Shown: one piece after another, positions 31,814 to 41,483 of the stretch
Layout of the letters: the number at the start of each line of letters is the position of its first letter
Position numbering within the stretch: position 1 is the stretch's first letter
Origin: CALJIC01 sp039805565
Lineage (GTDB): Bacteria > Chloroflexota > Chloroflexia > Chloroflexales > Roseiflexaceae
DNA length: 64,000 nucleotides
NCBI GenBank assembly: GCA_039805565.1
Contig: JBDLTZ010000124.1
Coordinates: 1 to 64,000 of the forward strand
Direction: 5' to 3'
Notes under the pieces: generated by a model
What the model was told of the DNA's origin: nothing
The model's input: only the letters and a program-made list of their open reading frames with translations
The model's database searches: none
Program-made: the position numbers and the translations under genes

Positions 31814-34800
31814 GTGCGCGTCCTGCGCCTGGCCGCTCGCCTGTGGATAGCCCTCCTGCTGCTGTACGCGCTGCTGACGGCCGCGCTGCTCATCGCGCGG
31901 CTCGTGGTGCTGCCGCGCGTCTCTGACCAGCCCCGGCTCGTCGCCGCTGAGCCGCCCGACGGCGTGGCCGGCGTCTCGCCGCGCGCGTCGGTCTCGCTGC
32001 GCTTCAGCAGCCCGATGAACACCCCGAGCGTTGAGCGCTCCCTACGAGTCGAGCCGCCGCTCCCGGCCCGCCTGCTGTGGGACGTCCCCCGCACCACGTT
32101 GACGATCTCGCCAACCGCCGGGCTCGCGCCCGACACGACCTACCGCGTCACAGTGGCGGGCGACGCACTCGGCAGGCTGTTCGGCCCGCTCGCAGCGCCC
32201 GCGAGCGTGAGCTTCCGCACCGCGCCCGCCCCCGCCGTCGTGGCTGTTTCCCCGGCCGACCGCGCCTCCGACGTCCGGCTCACGTCACCGGTGAGCTTGC
32301 GCTTCAGCCGCCCGATAGTGGACGAAGCGGCGACGCTGCGATCGACCTCCCTGCCGGCGCTCCAGTTCGATCCGCCGCTGCCCGGCAGTGTCATCTGGCT
32401 CGACCAGCGGACCGCGCTGTTCCGGCCGGATGCCCCGATGCGGCCGGGCACGCGCTACACCGCCACGCTCGACCCGTCGCTGGCCGACCTGGCCGGCGGC
32501 ACACTTGGGCGTGCCTACACGTGGAGCTTCGCCACTCCCGCCGCGCGCGTGGTTGCTGCATCGCCCCCACCTGGCGGGCGCCTGGCCGGGCCGCGCACCC
32601 CGCTGACCCTCATGCTCTCCCACCCGCTCGACACCGCGGTGCTCAGCGCAGGCCTTGCCCTTACGCCGGCGCACCCCGGTGCCCTCGCGAGTGCGCTGCT
32701 ACCCGGCGGCACGCAGGTGATCACCTTCACCCCCGCCGCTGACTGGCAGTCCGGCACGACCTACCAGGCTGCGCTCGAGCCGACCTCCGGCGAAGGGCAG
32801 CGTCTCCCGCTGGCGGAGCCGTTCCGCTGGTCGTTCAGCGCCCCTCCCCGCCCGGCGCTGGTGGGGCGCTTCCCCGGCGAGGGACAGACCTTGCCCGCCG
32901 GTCGCGAAGTCCGCCTGATCTTCAGCACGCCGATGGACGCCGAGCAGCTGCGCGCAGCGATCCAGTTCTCGCCGCCGGCCGGCGAGGTCGAGGTGCTGGC
33001 CGGTGACACCGAGGTGCGCGTCGCGGCCGACCTGCGCGCGGCCACGCTGTACACCGTAACCCTGCCCGCGGACCTGACTGACCGCGCTGGGGTGCCCCTC
33101 GGCCGCGAGTACCATCTGCGGCTCGTCACCGCGCCCGCGGAGCCGGCTCTGTCGCTGGCCGAGGCGCGAGGTGGGCTCGTCTACGTTCGGCCGGGCGCCC
33201 CCGCCGCGCTGCTGGTCCGGCGCACGAACCTCAGTGGCCTGACACTCGACCTGTATCGGCTCGACGCGGCCACGCTGGTACGCGCCCTGGCCTTCCGCGA
33301 GGCGGACTGGGCCTCGTTCCAGCCGGAGCGGTACGGGCAGGCGGTGGCCCGCTCGTGGACGGTGGAGTTGGCCGACCCGCTCAACGCGGTGGCCGAGAGT
33401 CGGGTGGAGGTGGCGGGCGCTGACGGCGCGCTGCCGGCCGGCTCCTACTACCTGCGCGTTCGTTCCCCCGAGGGGCTGCGCGCCGATGCGTTGCTGCTGG
33501 CCTCGCGCACCCGGCTGGCGCTCCAGTCAGCTCAGGGGGCCGTGCTGGTGCAGGCCACCGATGTGATCAGCGGGACCGCTCTGGCCAACGTGCCGCTGGC
33601 GCTGTACCAGGGTGGAGCGCTGGTGCAGGAGGGGGTATCTGGGCCGGACGGCGTGTGGCGCGCGCAAGCCCCCGAGAGCACCCAGCCGTATATCGTCTAC
33701 GCGGCATCCGACCAGCCTGCGGTAGCGAGCGGGGGCGGCGAGCCGGCCCCGGAGACCCACCGCCTGTTCCTCATGACGAGCCGGCTCGCGTACCTGCCGG
33801 GCGGGCGCGTCCCTCTCGCCGGGTTCGTGCGGCATGCGGTGACGCAGACGCTCGGGCTGCCGCCCCCAGGACTGCGCGTAGCGGTGGCCGCGCGCCGCGC
33901 ACCGGGCGCCGAGACGATCGGCAGCACGACGCTGGTGGTGCGCGGCGGCGGGCTGTTCAGCGGCGAGATGACGCTCGACCAGGCTGCTCCGCCGGGCGAC
34001 TACCAGCTCACGGCCGCTGTGGACGGGACCACGTACACGCTGCCCCTCACAGTGCTTCCCGCCGTGTCCCAGCCGCTGGCCGTCTCGGTGCTGCAGGTAG
34101 ATCCGGGCGGCGCCGCAGTCCAGGTGCTGACGCCGGAGGGGCTGCCGGTGGCCGGGGCTACGGTGAGCTGGACCTTAAGCGCTGAGCTCGCGCCCCTGGC
34201 AGATGTGGAGGGCTTCCGCTTCGGTGACGACGAGGTGGGCGTAGGCTCGCCGGTCGCGATGCGTGCGGGGGAGGGTGTCACGGCGCGCGACGGGCGCCTC
34301 GTGCTGGGCGCGGGAGATCTGCCGGTCGCCTTCAAGGCGCCGCTGCGCTACCACATAACGGCGCGTGTGGCCGAGCCCGCCGGGCCGAGCACGGTGGTCG
34401 AAGAGACTTTTCTCGCCCCCTCCGACCAGGTTTTCGTTGGTCTGCGCCTCCCCAGCCGGATAGCCGCTGCCGCTCGCCCGGCGCTGTTCGAACTGATCGC
34501 GGTGGACGCGGCGGGGCGTGCGCTGCCGGGCGCGCCGCTGCGCCTCGAGGTCTACCGGCGCGCGTGGGAGGCGGTGCCCGTGGCCGCTGGCGCGGGTCAG
34601 CTCCAGCGCCGTGACGAGCTGGCGCGGGCGCTCGAGGTGACTGCCGGGCCTGACGGCAGGGCGCAGATCGAGCTGGCCCTCACGGCGGGTGAGTACCGAC
34701 TGCGGGCCATGACTGAGGAGGAGCAGCCCACCACCGCCGCAGCCTCACTCTGGGTCACGCGGCCGGGGTACGCCGACTGGGGGCCGCCGCTGTCCAAAAG

Positions 34801-37243
34801 GCCGCTGCTGGTCGCCGACCGCGAGAGCTACCGGCCGGGGGAGACTGCGACCCTCCTGCTGACAGCGCCCGCCGAGGAGGGGACGCTCGTCACATTCGCG
34901 CGGGCAGGAGAGATCACCGGGACGCTGCGGGCCATCCGCGCCGGCGTGCCCTTCACCGTGACGCTGACCGAGGAGGACGCGCCGGGCCTGCGCGTGGCCG
35001 CGCTCCTGCCTGGTGCGAGGGACGCAGGCCAGAGCCCCTCGGGTCTGGTGGCTCCCCCCGTGGCTGAGGTGATGCTCCCAGTGGCGCGCGCGGCCCGCGT
35101 GCTCGAGGTCACGCTCGAGAGTGACGCTCGCCAGTACGTCCCGGGGGGCACCGCAGCGCTGACCATCACGACGACGCTCGACGGCCTCCCCGTACCGGCG
35201 AGCGTGGTGCTGGCGGTAGCGCCGCCGTACCTGGTGTACACCGGGCAGGTCGCCGCTGCGCTGGAGTTGGGCGGGAGCGTGCGGGCAGAGGTGGAGCCCA
35301 CCTGTACCGCGCCCGCATGCCACCCTGGCGCAGCGCACGGTAGTATCTGGAACCCAGTGCTCAGGACCGGCCCCGATGGCGTGCTCAGCGTCGAGGTTCG
35401 GCTGCCGGACGACCCTGGCCCGCTGCGCGCGGTGGTCTGGGCGGCCGAGCGAGTGGCTGCCGGGCAGGCTGCGCTTGAGCTCGATGTGGGGCCGCCGGTC
35501 CTCCTGCGCCAGATCGCGCCGCCGTTCCTTCGCGCTGGGGACAGCGCTGCGATTGGCGCGGAGCTCGCAAGCACGGACGCCGTGTCACAGGAGCTTACGG
35601 TGTCAATGGGTGTGCGCGGGGCGGCCCTGGCGGCGGGGACGTCAGCGGCGCGCCAGGTCACGCTTGAGGCTGGCGGTGAGGCGCGGCTGAACTGGGGTGT
35701 GGAGGCACGAGGCGATGCTCTCGCCGCCGAGCTGCGCCTGGAGGTGGGGGGTGCTGACGGCAGCGCGGCGCACCAGGTAGGCGTGCCGATCCTCCCACCC
35801 GAAACGGTCGCAGTGACGGCTGGCGGAGCGCTGGTTGAGGGACGCCACGCGGCCGCTCTCGATCTCCCGGACGCACCCCGCGCCGGCTGGGGGCGGCTGG
35901 ATGTCGAGGTGGTGCCGAGCAGCGCCGCGCTCCTGCGCCAGGCGGCTGACGTGCTCGCCGCCACGCCCGACCGCACCACGCTGGACGAGGCCGGCCTGCT
36001 GCTGATCACCGTGCGTCTGAGCGACACGGCCACGCTGGCCGGTGAGGCCGCCGTGCGGCTCGTTGACCTGCAGAATCGGGACGGCGGGTGGGGGTGGTGG
36101 CCCGGCGCTCCGTCACACCTGTTCCCAACGGCTGTCGCGCTCGAGGCGCTGGCCGCCGCCCGCGACGCCGACCTCCCGCAGGAGCTGCCGGTGGAGAAGG
36201 GTCTGGCGGCGCTGCGGGCGTTCACCGCCGGCGAGGCCGTCAGAGCTCCGCTGCGCGCCTACGCGCTGTTCGTCGAGTCGCGGTACGGCCCAGTTGACAA
36301 TGCCGCGCTCACCCAGCTCGCCGCCGACCCGGTGGCTCTTGGGCCGGACGGCCTCGCGTTCCTGCTGCTGGCCCGCAGCCCAGATGAGGCCCGCGCCGAG
36401 CGCAACGTGCTCATCCGACTCGAGTCGCTCGCGCGGCGGGAGCCGAGCGGCACGCGCTGGTCCGCCCCAGTGGATGCTTCTCTGCCGCAGACAGATGTGG
36501 CGCTGACGGCCCTCGCCGCCCTGGCTCTCGAGCACGCCCAGCCGGACTCTCCGCTCGCGGCGGAGGGGCTGCGCTGGATAGCAGCCCAGCGTCCGGTCAG
36601 GGGGTGGCCTGGCGGCTACGAAAGCGCCCGCGCCGTGATCGCGCTGGCCTCGGCGCTGCCGACGACGCCTGCTGAGTATACAGTGCGGCTCGGGGCCGAC
36701 CGGCTGCTGGCTGGGGGGGTGAGTGACACCGGGCCGGGCGATGTGGCCCTCGCGCTCGCCGACCTTCCCGATGCTCCGACCCTTGACGTACTATCGGCAG
36801 GGCGCGTGCTGATCTCCTACCGCGTCACGCTGCCGGCCGGTGACCAGGCGCCCGCGGGCGACGACAGCCTGCTGCGCGAGTACCTCGACCCGCTGAGTGG
36901 GGAGAGGCTGGAAGAGGGAGCGCTCCGGGCTGGTCAGCTCGTGCGAGTGCGGCTGACGCTCGTGACGGGCGGCGCGCGGGCGTTCGCATCCGTCGAAGAG
37001 CCGCTGCCGGCTGGCCTGACGCTGGTCGATCCAGGCCAGGGTGGCTGGGGGCACGTGGCGCGGCGCGGCGACCGGCTGGTGCTCACGAGCGCGCTGCTGG
37101 CGCCAGGGGTCCACGAGCACAGCTACCTCGTGCGTGCGTCGCTGCCTGGGCGGTACGCCGCCCCGGCGCCGCTGGCGCGAGGTCCAGGAGGGGCGATCAT
37201 CGGCGCCGGGCGCGGCGTCGAGCTCACGGTCATCGGGCCGTGA
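31814..37243 (+). CDS. Giant Big_5 / alpha-2-macroglobulin-like surface protein
   Basis: 1809 residues. An N-terminal membrane anchor (about 8-33) is followed by four Big_5-type Ig-like repeats (about 40-445), each with a pattern such as SPADRASDVRLTSPVSLRFSRP. Macroglobulin-like beta domains come next, then the A2M core (DGVLSVEVRLPDDPGPLRAVVWA, about 1185-1210) and a helical thioester-domain-like region (about 1360-1620, DLQNRDGGWGWWPG). The thioester motif (CxEQ) is not present where expected; the region reads TTLDEAGLLLI. Bacterial A2Ms are thought to trap foreign proteases in the periplasm or at the surface. Start GTG at 31814 with AAGGAG upstream. No transpeptidase partner (PbpC) is nearby. 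Confidence 0.85.
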   Translation: MRVLRLAARLWIALLLLYALLTAALLIARLVVLPRVSDQPRLVAAEPPDGVAGVSPRASVSLRFSSPMNTPSVERSLRVEPPLPARLLWDVPRTTLTISPTAGLAPDTTYRVTVAGDALGRLFGPLAAPASVSFRTAPAPAVVAVSPADRASDVRLTSPVSLRFSRPIVDEAATLRSTSLPALQFDPPLPGSVIWLDQRTALFRPDAPMRPGTRYTATLDPSLADLAGGTLGRAYTWSFATPAARVVAASPPPGGRLAGPRTPLTLMLSHPLDTAVLSAGLALTPAHPGALASALLPGGTQVITFTPAADWQSGTTYQAALEPTSGEGQRLPLAEPFRWSFSAPPRPALVGRFPGEGQTLPAGREVRLIFSTPMDAEQLRAAIQFSPPAGEVEVLAGDTEVRVAADLRAATLYTVTLPADLTDRAGVPLGREYHLRLVTAPAEPALSLAEARGGLVYVRPGAPAALLVRRTNLSGLTLDLYRLDAATLVRALAFREADWASFQPERYGQAVARSWTVELADPLNAVAESRVEVAGADGALPAGSYYLRVRSPEGLRADALLLASRTRLALQSAQGAVLVQATDVISGTALANVPLALYQGGALVQEGVSGPDGVWRAQAPESTQPYIVYAASDQPAVASGGGEPAPETHRLFLMTSRLAYLPGGRVPLAGFVRHAVTQTLGLPPPGLRVAVAARRAPGAETIGSTTLVVRGGGLFSGEMTLDQAAPPGDYQLTAAVDGTTYTLPLTVLPAVSQPLAVSVLQVDPGGAAVQVLTPEGLPVAGATVSWTLSAELAPLADVEGFRFGDDEVGVGSPVAMRAGEGVTARDGRLVLGAGDLPVAFKAPLRYHITARVAEPAGPSTVVEETFLAPSDQVFVGLRLPSRIAAAARPALFELIAVDAAGRALPGAPLRLEVYRRAWEAVPVAAGAGQLQRRDELARALEVTAGPDGRAQIELALTAGEYRLRAMTEEEQPTTAAASLWVTRPGYADWGPPLSKRPLLVADRESYRPGETATLLLTAPAEEGTLVTFARAGEITGTLRAIRAGVPFTVTLTEEDAPGLRVAALLPGARDAGQSPSGLVAPPVAEVMLPVARAARVLEVTLESDARQYVPGGTAALTITTTLDGLPVPASVVLAVAPPYLVYTGQVAAALELGGSVRAEVEPTCTAPACHPGAAHGSIWNPVLRTGPDGVLSVEVRLPDDPGPLRAVVWAAERVAAGQAALELDVGPPVLLRQIAPPFLRAGDSAAIGAELASTDAVSQELTVSMGVRGAALAAGTSAARQVTLEAGGEARLNWGVEARGDALAAELRLEVGGADGSAAHQVGVPILPPETVAVTAGGALVEGRHAAALDLPDAPRAGWGRLDVEVVPSSAALLRQAADVLAATPDRTTLDEAGLLLITVRLSDTATLAGEAAVRLVDLQNRDGGWGWWPGAPSHLFPTAVALEALAAARDADLPQELPVEKGLAALRAFTAGEAVRAPLRAYALFVESRYGPVDNAALTQLAADPVALGPDGLAFLLLARSPDEARAERNVLIRLESLARREPSGTRWSAPVDASLPQTDVALTALAALALEHAQPDSPLAAEGLRWIAAQRPVRGWPGGYESARAVIALASALPTTPAEYTVRLGADRLLAGGVSDTGPGDVALALADLPDAPTLDVLSAGRVLISYRVTLPAGDQAPAGDDSLLREYLDPLSGERLEEGALRAGQLVRVRLTLVTGGARAFASVEEPLPAGLTLVDPGQGGWGHVARRGDRLVLTSALLAPGVHEHSYLVRASLPGRYAAPAPLARGPGGAIIGAGRGVELTVIGP

Positions 37244-38184
37244 GCGGCTGCCTGCCGCTGGTGGCGCACTGCGACTGGGGCTCGCACCCGCGCAAGCGCT
37301 GGCTCGCGCTGGCTCGCCCGAGTCCGGGAGGCGGATACGTGGCGCACGCCCCGGCGCTGGCCGGCCCGCCCGAGACGCTCCTCGCGCGGCTCTGGGCTGC
37401 GGCTGCGGGGCGACCCGTACTGCTCGGGCTGGATCTGCCGCTCGGGCTCCCGCTGGCCTATGCGGCGCGCGCCGGGGTGGAGCACTTTCCGGCGCTGCTG
37501 CCGCTCCTCGGCGCCGGGCAGTGGTCGCAGTTCTACGAGCCGGCTGAGCGCCCGGAGGAGATCGGCCTGCGGCGGCCCTTCTACCCCCGCAGGCCGGGAG
37601 GGGCGCGGCGCGAGCACCTGGTGCGCGGTCTTGGCCTGGGGTCGGCCGACGAGCTGTGGCGCGCCTGCGACCGGGCACACGGCGGCAGGCGCGCGGGCTG
37701 CCCGCTGTTCTGGACGCTGGGCGCGCAGCAGGTGGGGAAGGCGGCGATCTCGGCATGGCGCGATGTGCTCGGGCCGGCGCTGCGGTCCGGGGAGGATGTG
37801 GCGATCTGGCCGTGCGATGGTTCCCTCGCGGAGCTGCTGAGGCCAGGGCGTGTCACTGTGGCCGAGGTGTACCCCGGCGAGTGCTACGCCCACCTTGGGG
37901 CGGCGCCGGGGCGCGGCGGAAAGCGCGCACAGGACGGGCGAGTCGAGGCGGGGCGGGGGCTGCTGACCTGGGCGGAGCGCGCCGGCGTCACGCTCGCGCC
38001 TGAGCTGCGTGCGGCGATCGAGGAAGGCTTCGGGCCGCGGCCGGACGGCGACGATCCGTTCGACACGTCGGTGGGCCTGCTCGGTGGGCTCAACGTAGTG
38101 CTGGGGCTGCGCGCCGCCGGGGAGCCGTGCGACGCGCAGGTGCGCCGGGTGGAAGGCTGGATCCTGGGGCAGAGCCAGTGCTGA
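37240..38184 (+). CDS. DUF429-like protein (predicted RNase H-fold)
   Basis: 314 residues. Motifs resembling DUF429 include LLGLDLPLGLPLAYA (acidic residue on a beta strand), WTLGAQQVGKAAISAW, VTVAEVYPGECYAHLG and a late DDPFDTSVGLLGG. DUF429 is predicted to have an RNase H-like fold, but its function is unproven. The GTG start overlaps the A2M-like stop (GTGA), so it depends on that transcript. The stop is followed at once by heptad repeats. The family call is by motif memory only. Confidence 0.65.
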   Translation: MSGCLPLVAHCDWGSHPRKRWLALARPSPGGGYVAHAPALAGPPETLLARLWAAAAGRPVLLGLDLPLGLPLAYAARAGVEHFPALLPLLGAGQWSQFYEPAERPEEIGLRRPFYPRRPGGARREHLVRGLGLGSADELWRACDRAHGGRRAGCPLFWTLGAQQVGKAAISAWRDVLGPALRSGEDVAIWPCDGSLAELLRPGRVTVAEVYPGECYAHLGAAPGRGGKRAQDGRVEAGRGLLTWAERAGVTLAPELRAAIEEGFGPRPDGDDPFDTSVGLLGGLNVVLGLRAAGEPCDAQVRRVEGWILGQSQC

Positions 38185-38280
38185 GTTTTGAGTTGTGAGA
38201 GTCGAGGAGCAGTCGGCGCTGTACGACTTCGATCACTTCCTGACCTATTCAGCGTGTCGTGTTCAGCATTCAGTGTTCGG
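38185..38280. repeat. Heptad repeats filling the gap between convergent genes
   Basis: GTTTTGA, GTTGTGA, GAGTCGA (38185-38205) follow the DUF429-like stop. TATTCAG, CGTGTCG, TGTTCAG, CATTCAG, TGTTCGG (38246-38280) carry the histidine kinase stop codon (38263-38265) and its last codons (PNTEC). Confidence 0.8.
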
Positions 38281-40122
38281 CAGCGTCACGGTGAAGCTGC
38301 TGCCCTTTCCGGGCTCGCTTTCCACAGCGACCTCCCCGCGGTGCAGCTCCGTCAGGCGGGACACCAGGGCGAGGCCCAGGCCGGTGCCGGAGTAGCGCCG
38401 GTTCAGCCGGCTGTCGAGCTGCGTGAACGGCTGGAACAGGCGCGGCAGATCCTCGGGCGCGATGCCGATGCCGGTGTCCCACACCTTGAAGCGCACTGCC
38501 CCGTCCTGGCCGGCCTCGACCGCGAGCCCCACGTCCCCGCCCTCATGGGTGAACTTCACAGCATTGCTCAGCAGATTGATCAAGATCTGCCGCAGCCGGC
38601 GCTCGTCGGCTGTCACTTTGCGCACCGCCGGATCGATGATGATATGCACGCGCTGCTCCTTCGCCTTGGCGGCTGGAGTGATGAACTGGATGCTTCCCTC
38701 GCACAGCTCCACCACTGAGACGGCCTGGCGCTCGATGTCGAGCTTGCCCGCGCCGATCTTCGCCAGGTCCAGGATGTCCGCGATCAGTGCCAGCAGGTGC
38801 CGGCCGCTCGCCTCGATTGTGCTCAGGGCCTTGGCCTGCCGTTGGGTGACCGGCCCGTAGCACTCTTCGAGGACCATCTCGGTGTAGCCAAGGATCGCGT
38901 TGAGCGGCGTGCGCAGCTCGTGACTCATGCTAGAAAGGAACTCGTCCTTCAGCCGGGCCGCCCGCTCCAGCTCCAGGTTCGCCTGCCGCAGCTCGGCGGT
39001 CCGCTCCTCGACCCGCAGCGCCAGGAGCGTGTGCTCGACTGCGAGCGCCTGCTCTGCCTGCTTGCGCGACGTGATATCGAGCAGCAGCCCCTGCACGAAC
39101 AGCACCTCCCCCGTCGTGCCCTGAACTGTCTGCGCCTGGTCCTGCACCCATACGACTCGCCCGTCCCTCGCCACCAGCCGGTACTCCAGCGGGAGGGACT
39201 TTCCCGTCAGGCTGAAGCGTAGCGCGTCCGCGCGCACGAACTCCTGGTCGTCAGGGTGGATACGGTCGAGCCAGCCCGCCCGCAGCGTCGGCGCTTCCTC
39301 GAGGGGCACGCCCAGCATCGCCGCCAGCTGGGGGCTGATGTACTCGAACTCCTCGATCGGCTTGTGCCCCCCAATGCGGGAGATGTCCGCGAGCGATGTG
39401 ACGTAGGTGGCGGCCGGGAGCTGCTCCACGAGCGAGCGGTAGCGCAGCTCGGCCACCTGCAGCGCCTCGACCGCCCGCTCGCGCTCGGTCATCTCGTCGC
39501 GCAGGCGCTGGTTGGCCTCCGCAAGGACCGTGGCTCTGTCACGCTCGAGCAGCTCGCGCTGGCGCGCCACCATCAGGATGAGCGCCGACGTGATCAGGAA
39601 GAAGCTGAGCGGCTCGCTCACAATGAAGATGAGCGACGCGGACGGCACGAGCAGCGGCGCATAGAGCGTACAGGCCACCCCGAGCATGACGATGGCTGCG
39701 GAGGCGCGCGTGCTCAGAAACAGGCTGCTGAACAGCACCGGCAGAACCAGGTAGCCCAGCAGGTTGAGGACCTCTGCGCCGAAGAGCGCAATGGCGGCGA
39801 AGATTGTCACCGTGATCAGCACGGCAGTCCAGGCAGCGGCGGCCGGGTAGTGACGCGTGCGGCTCAGGGCGTAGGCCGGCATGAGCGCTGCGGAGGCTGC
39901 GAGGATCAGCCAGGTGAAGGGGTCCGTCAGTGGTGCGTCCCCTAGGGCGAGGGTCGTCCCAATAACGGACAGCAGGCCGAGCCCAACCATCACGATCAGC
40001 AGCGCGGCGAGGAGCCGCGCCTGGCGGCGGCGGTCGGGCTCGTGGATGAGCGGTGATGGCCCTGTGAGAAGCGTCCACAGGCGAGGGAGCGGAGTGGCTC
40101 TTGGCGTCGGTTCGATTGGCAC
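38263..40122 (-). CDS. Membrane PAS histidine kinase
   Basis: 619 residues. Six or so membrane helices (about 35-190) are followed by a coiled coil, a PAS domain with PAC (about 225-352, EYRLVARDGRVVWVQDQAQTVQG), a second coiled coil, HisKA with phospho-acceptor H401 (SSMSHELRTPLNAILGYTEM) and HATPase (N box INLLSNAVKFT, G boxes DTGIGIAPEDLPRLF and GTGLGLALV). No receiver domain and no adjacent response regulator gene, so it is an orphan kinase. Start GTG at 40122 with CAGGAG five bases upstream. The last residues are encoded by heptad repeats. Confidence 0.92.
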   Translation of the reverse strand: MPIEPTPRATPLPRLWTLLTGPSPLIHEPDRRRQARLLAALLIVMVGLGLLSVIGTTLALGDAPLTDPFTWLILAASAALMPAYALSRTRHYPAAAAWTAVLITVTIFAAIALFGAEVLNLLGYLVLPVLFSSLFLSTRASAAIVMLGVACTLYAPLLVPSASLIFIVSEPLSFFLITSALILMVARQRELLERDRATVLAEANQRLRDEMTERERAVEALQVAELRYRSLVEQLPAATYVTSLADISRIGGHKPIEEFEYISPQLAAMLGVPLEEAPTLRAGWLDRIHPDDQEFVRADALRFSLTGKSLPLEYRLVARDGRVVWVQDQAQTVQGTTGEVLFVQGLLLDITSRKQAEQALAVEHTLLALRVEERTAELRQANLELERAARLKDEFLSSMSHELRTPLNAILGYTEMVLEECYGPVTQRQAKALSTIEASGRHLLALIADILDLAKIGAGKLDIERQAVSVVELCEGSIQFITPAAKAKEQRVHIIIDPAVRKVTADERRLRQILINLLSNAVKFTHEGGDVGLAVEAGQDGAVRFKVWDTGIGIAPEDLPRLFQPFTQLDSRLNRRYSGTGLGLALVSRLTELHRGEVAVESEPGKGSSFTVTLPNTEC

Positions 40123-40190
40123 TCAGGCTCCTGGCGAGCAAGGGGCGGCGGGCCGCCCGGGCAGCGATGACGGATGGCGGGTGGTGAGTG

Positions 40191-41342
40191 CTATGTGCCG
40201 ACGAACTCCCCGAGCACGTGGCGGCCGACCACCATGCGCAAGATCTCCGAGGTGCCCTCGCCGATCGTAAGCAGCCGCTGGTCGCGGTAGATGCGCTCGA
40301 CAGGATACTCGGCGCTGTAGCCATAGCCGCCGAAGACCTGGATGGCGTCACGGCAGATCCGCTCGCCGACCTCGGAGGCGTACAGCTTGGCCATGGCCGC
40401 CTCCTGGCTGAATGGGCGGCCGCGGTCCTTCAGCCATGCTGCATGGTACACCACGAGGCGCGCGGCGTGGAGGCCCACGGCCATATCGGCCACCATGTTA
40501 GAGACCGACTCGAAGGCGCCGATCGGACGGCCGAATGCAGTCCGCTCGCGGGCGTAGGCGGCGGCGGCCTCGTAGGCGGCCTGGGCAAGGCCCACGGCCA
40601 TCGCGCCGATGCTCACGCGGCCCCCATCCAGCACCTGGAGGAACTGGACGAAGCCGCGCCCGCGCTGGCCGAGTAGGTTCTCGCGCGGCACGCGCACGTC
40701 GTCGAGCGCGACGGCGGTGCTGACGGAGCCGCGCAGGCCCATCTTGGGCTCGTGCTTGCCGAAGCTGAGCCCCGGCGACCCGGCGGGCACGATGAGCGCG
40801 CTGATGCTGTGCCGCTCGCCGGGGTCGGTGACGGCTGTCACGATCAGGTGTCCGGCGATGGGGGCGTTGGTGATCCACATCTTCGCGCCGCTGATCACCC
40901 ACTCGTCCCCCTCCAGGCGCGCCGTGGTGCGCGTGGCCCCGGCGTCGGAGCCGGCGTGCGGCTCGGTGAGGGCGAAGGCGGCCATGTACCGGCCCTCGGC
41001 GGCAGGGCGGAGGAAGCGGCGCTTCTGCTCCTCGGTGCCGAACATGGCGATGGGTGCGGAGCCGAGCCCGACGTGGGCGGCGTAGGCCAGGGCCGTCGAG
41101 CCGCAGGCGCGGGCGATCTCCTCGACGGCGATCGCGGCGCTGACGCTGTCGGCCCCGGCGCCGCCGTGCTCCTCGGCGAAGGGCAGGCCCATCAGGCCGA
41201 GCTCGCCCATCTTGCGGAAGGTCTCAGCTGGGAACTCGCCGGTCTCATCTACGTGGCGCGCGCGCGGGGCGATCTCTCCCTCGGCAAACTCGCGCACGAG
41301 CCGGCGCACTGCCAGCTGGTCCTCGGTGAGGTCAAAGTCCAT
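40191..41342 (-). CDS. Acyl-CoA dehydrogenase
   Basis: 383-residue FAD enzyme of the acyl-CoA dehydrogenase family. FAD and substrate motifs are AFALTEPHAGSDAGATRTTA, WITNAPIAGHLIVTAVT and the C-terminal YRDQRLLTIGEGTSEILRMVVGRHVLG. The last lies where several family members, such as isovaleryl- and short-chain types, have catalytic or signature residues. Chain specificity cannot be told. Start ATG at 41342 with GGAGG five bases upstream. It is followed in the same direction by the histidine kinase after 68 bases. No electron-transfer flavoprotein genes are adjacent. Confidence 0.92.
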   Translation of the reverse strand: MDFDLTEDQLAVRRLVREFAEGEIAPRARHVDETGEFPAETFRKMGELGLMGLPFAEEHGGAGADSVSAAIAVEEIARACGSTALAYAAHVGLGSAPIAMFGTEEQKRRFLRPAAEGRYMAAFALTEPHAGSDAGATRTTARLEGDEWVISGAKMWITNAPIAGHLIVTAVTDPGERHSISALIVPAGSPGLSFGKHEPKMGLRGSVSTAVALDDVRVPRENLLGQRGRGFVQFLQVLDGGRVSIGAMAVGLAQAAYEAAAAYARERTAFGRPIGAFESVSNMVADMAVGLHAARLVVYHAAWLKDRGRPFSQEAAMAKLYASEVGERICRDAIQVFGGYGYSAEYPVERIYRDQRLLTIGEGTSEILRMVVGRHVLGEFVGT

Positions 41343-41468
41343 CGGTGCCTCCAGGTGCTACGGGCGGGGCGCCCCCTTGCGGCACCCGCCACACCGGTAT
41401 TGTATATCAGGGCGCGTGCCACGCTGGTGTGTGGGGAGATGAAGCGCCCGCTCCCGGAGCCGGCGTGG

Positions 41469-41474
41469 TACAAT
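41469..41474 (+). promoter_or_regulatory. -10 element close to the tatD start
   Basis: TACAAT ends nine bases before the tatD ATG, so the transcript would have a leader of only one to three bases. There is no ribosome site and no clear -35. Confidence 0.4.
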
Positions 41475-41483
41475 GCCCGTGCT

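Noticed and set aside
40752..41483. Long N-terminal extension of TatD from 40752
   Set aside because: It is antisense to the acyl-CoA dehydrogenase gene; the TatD fold begins at 41484 behind a -10 element.
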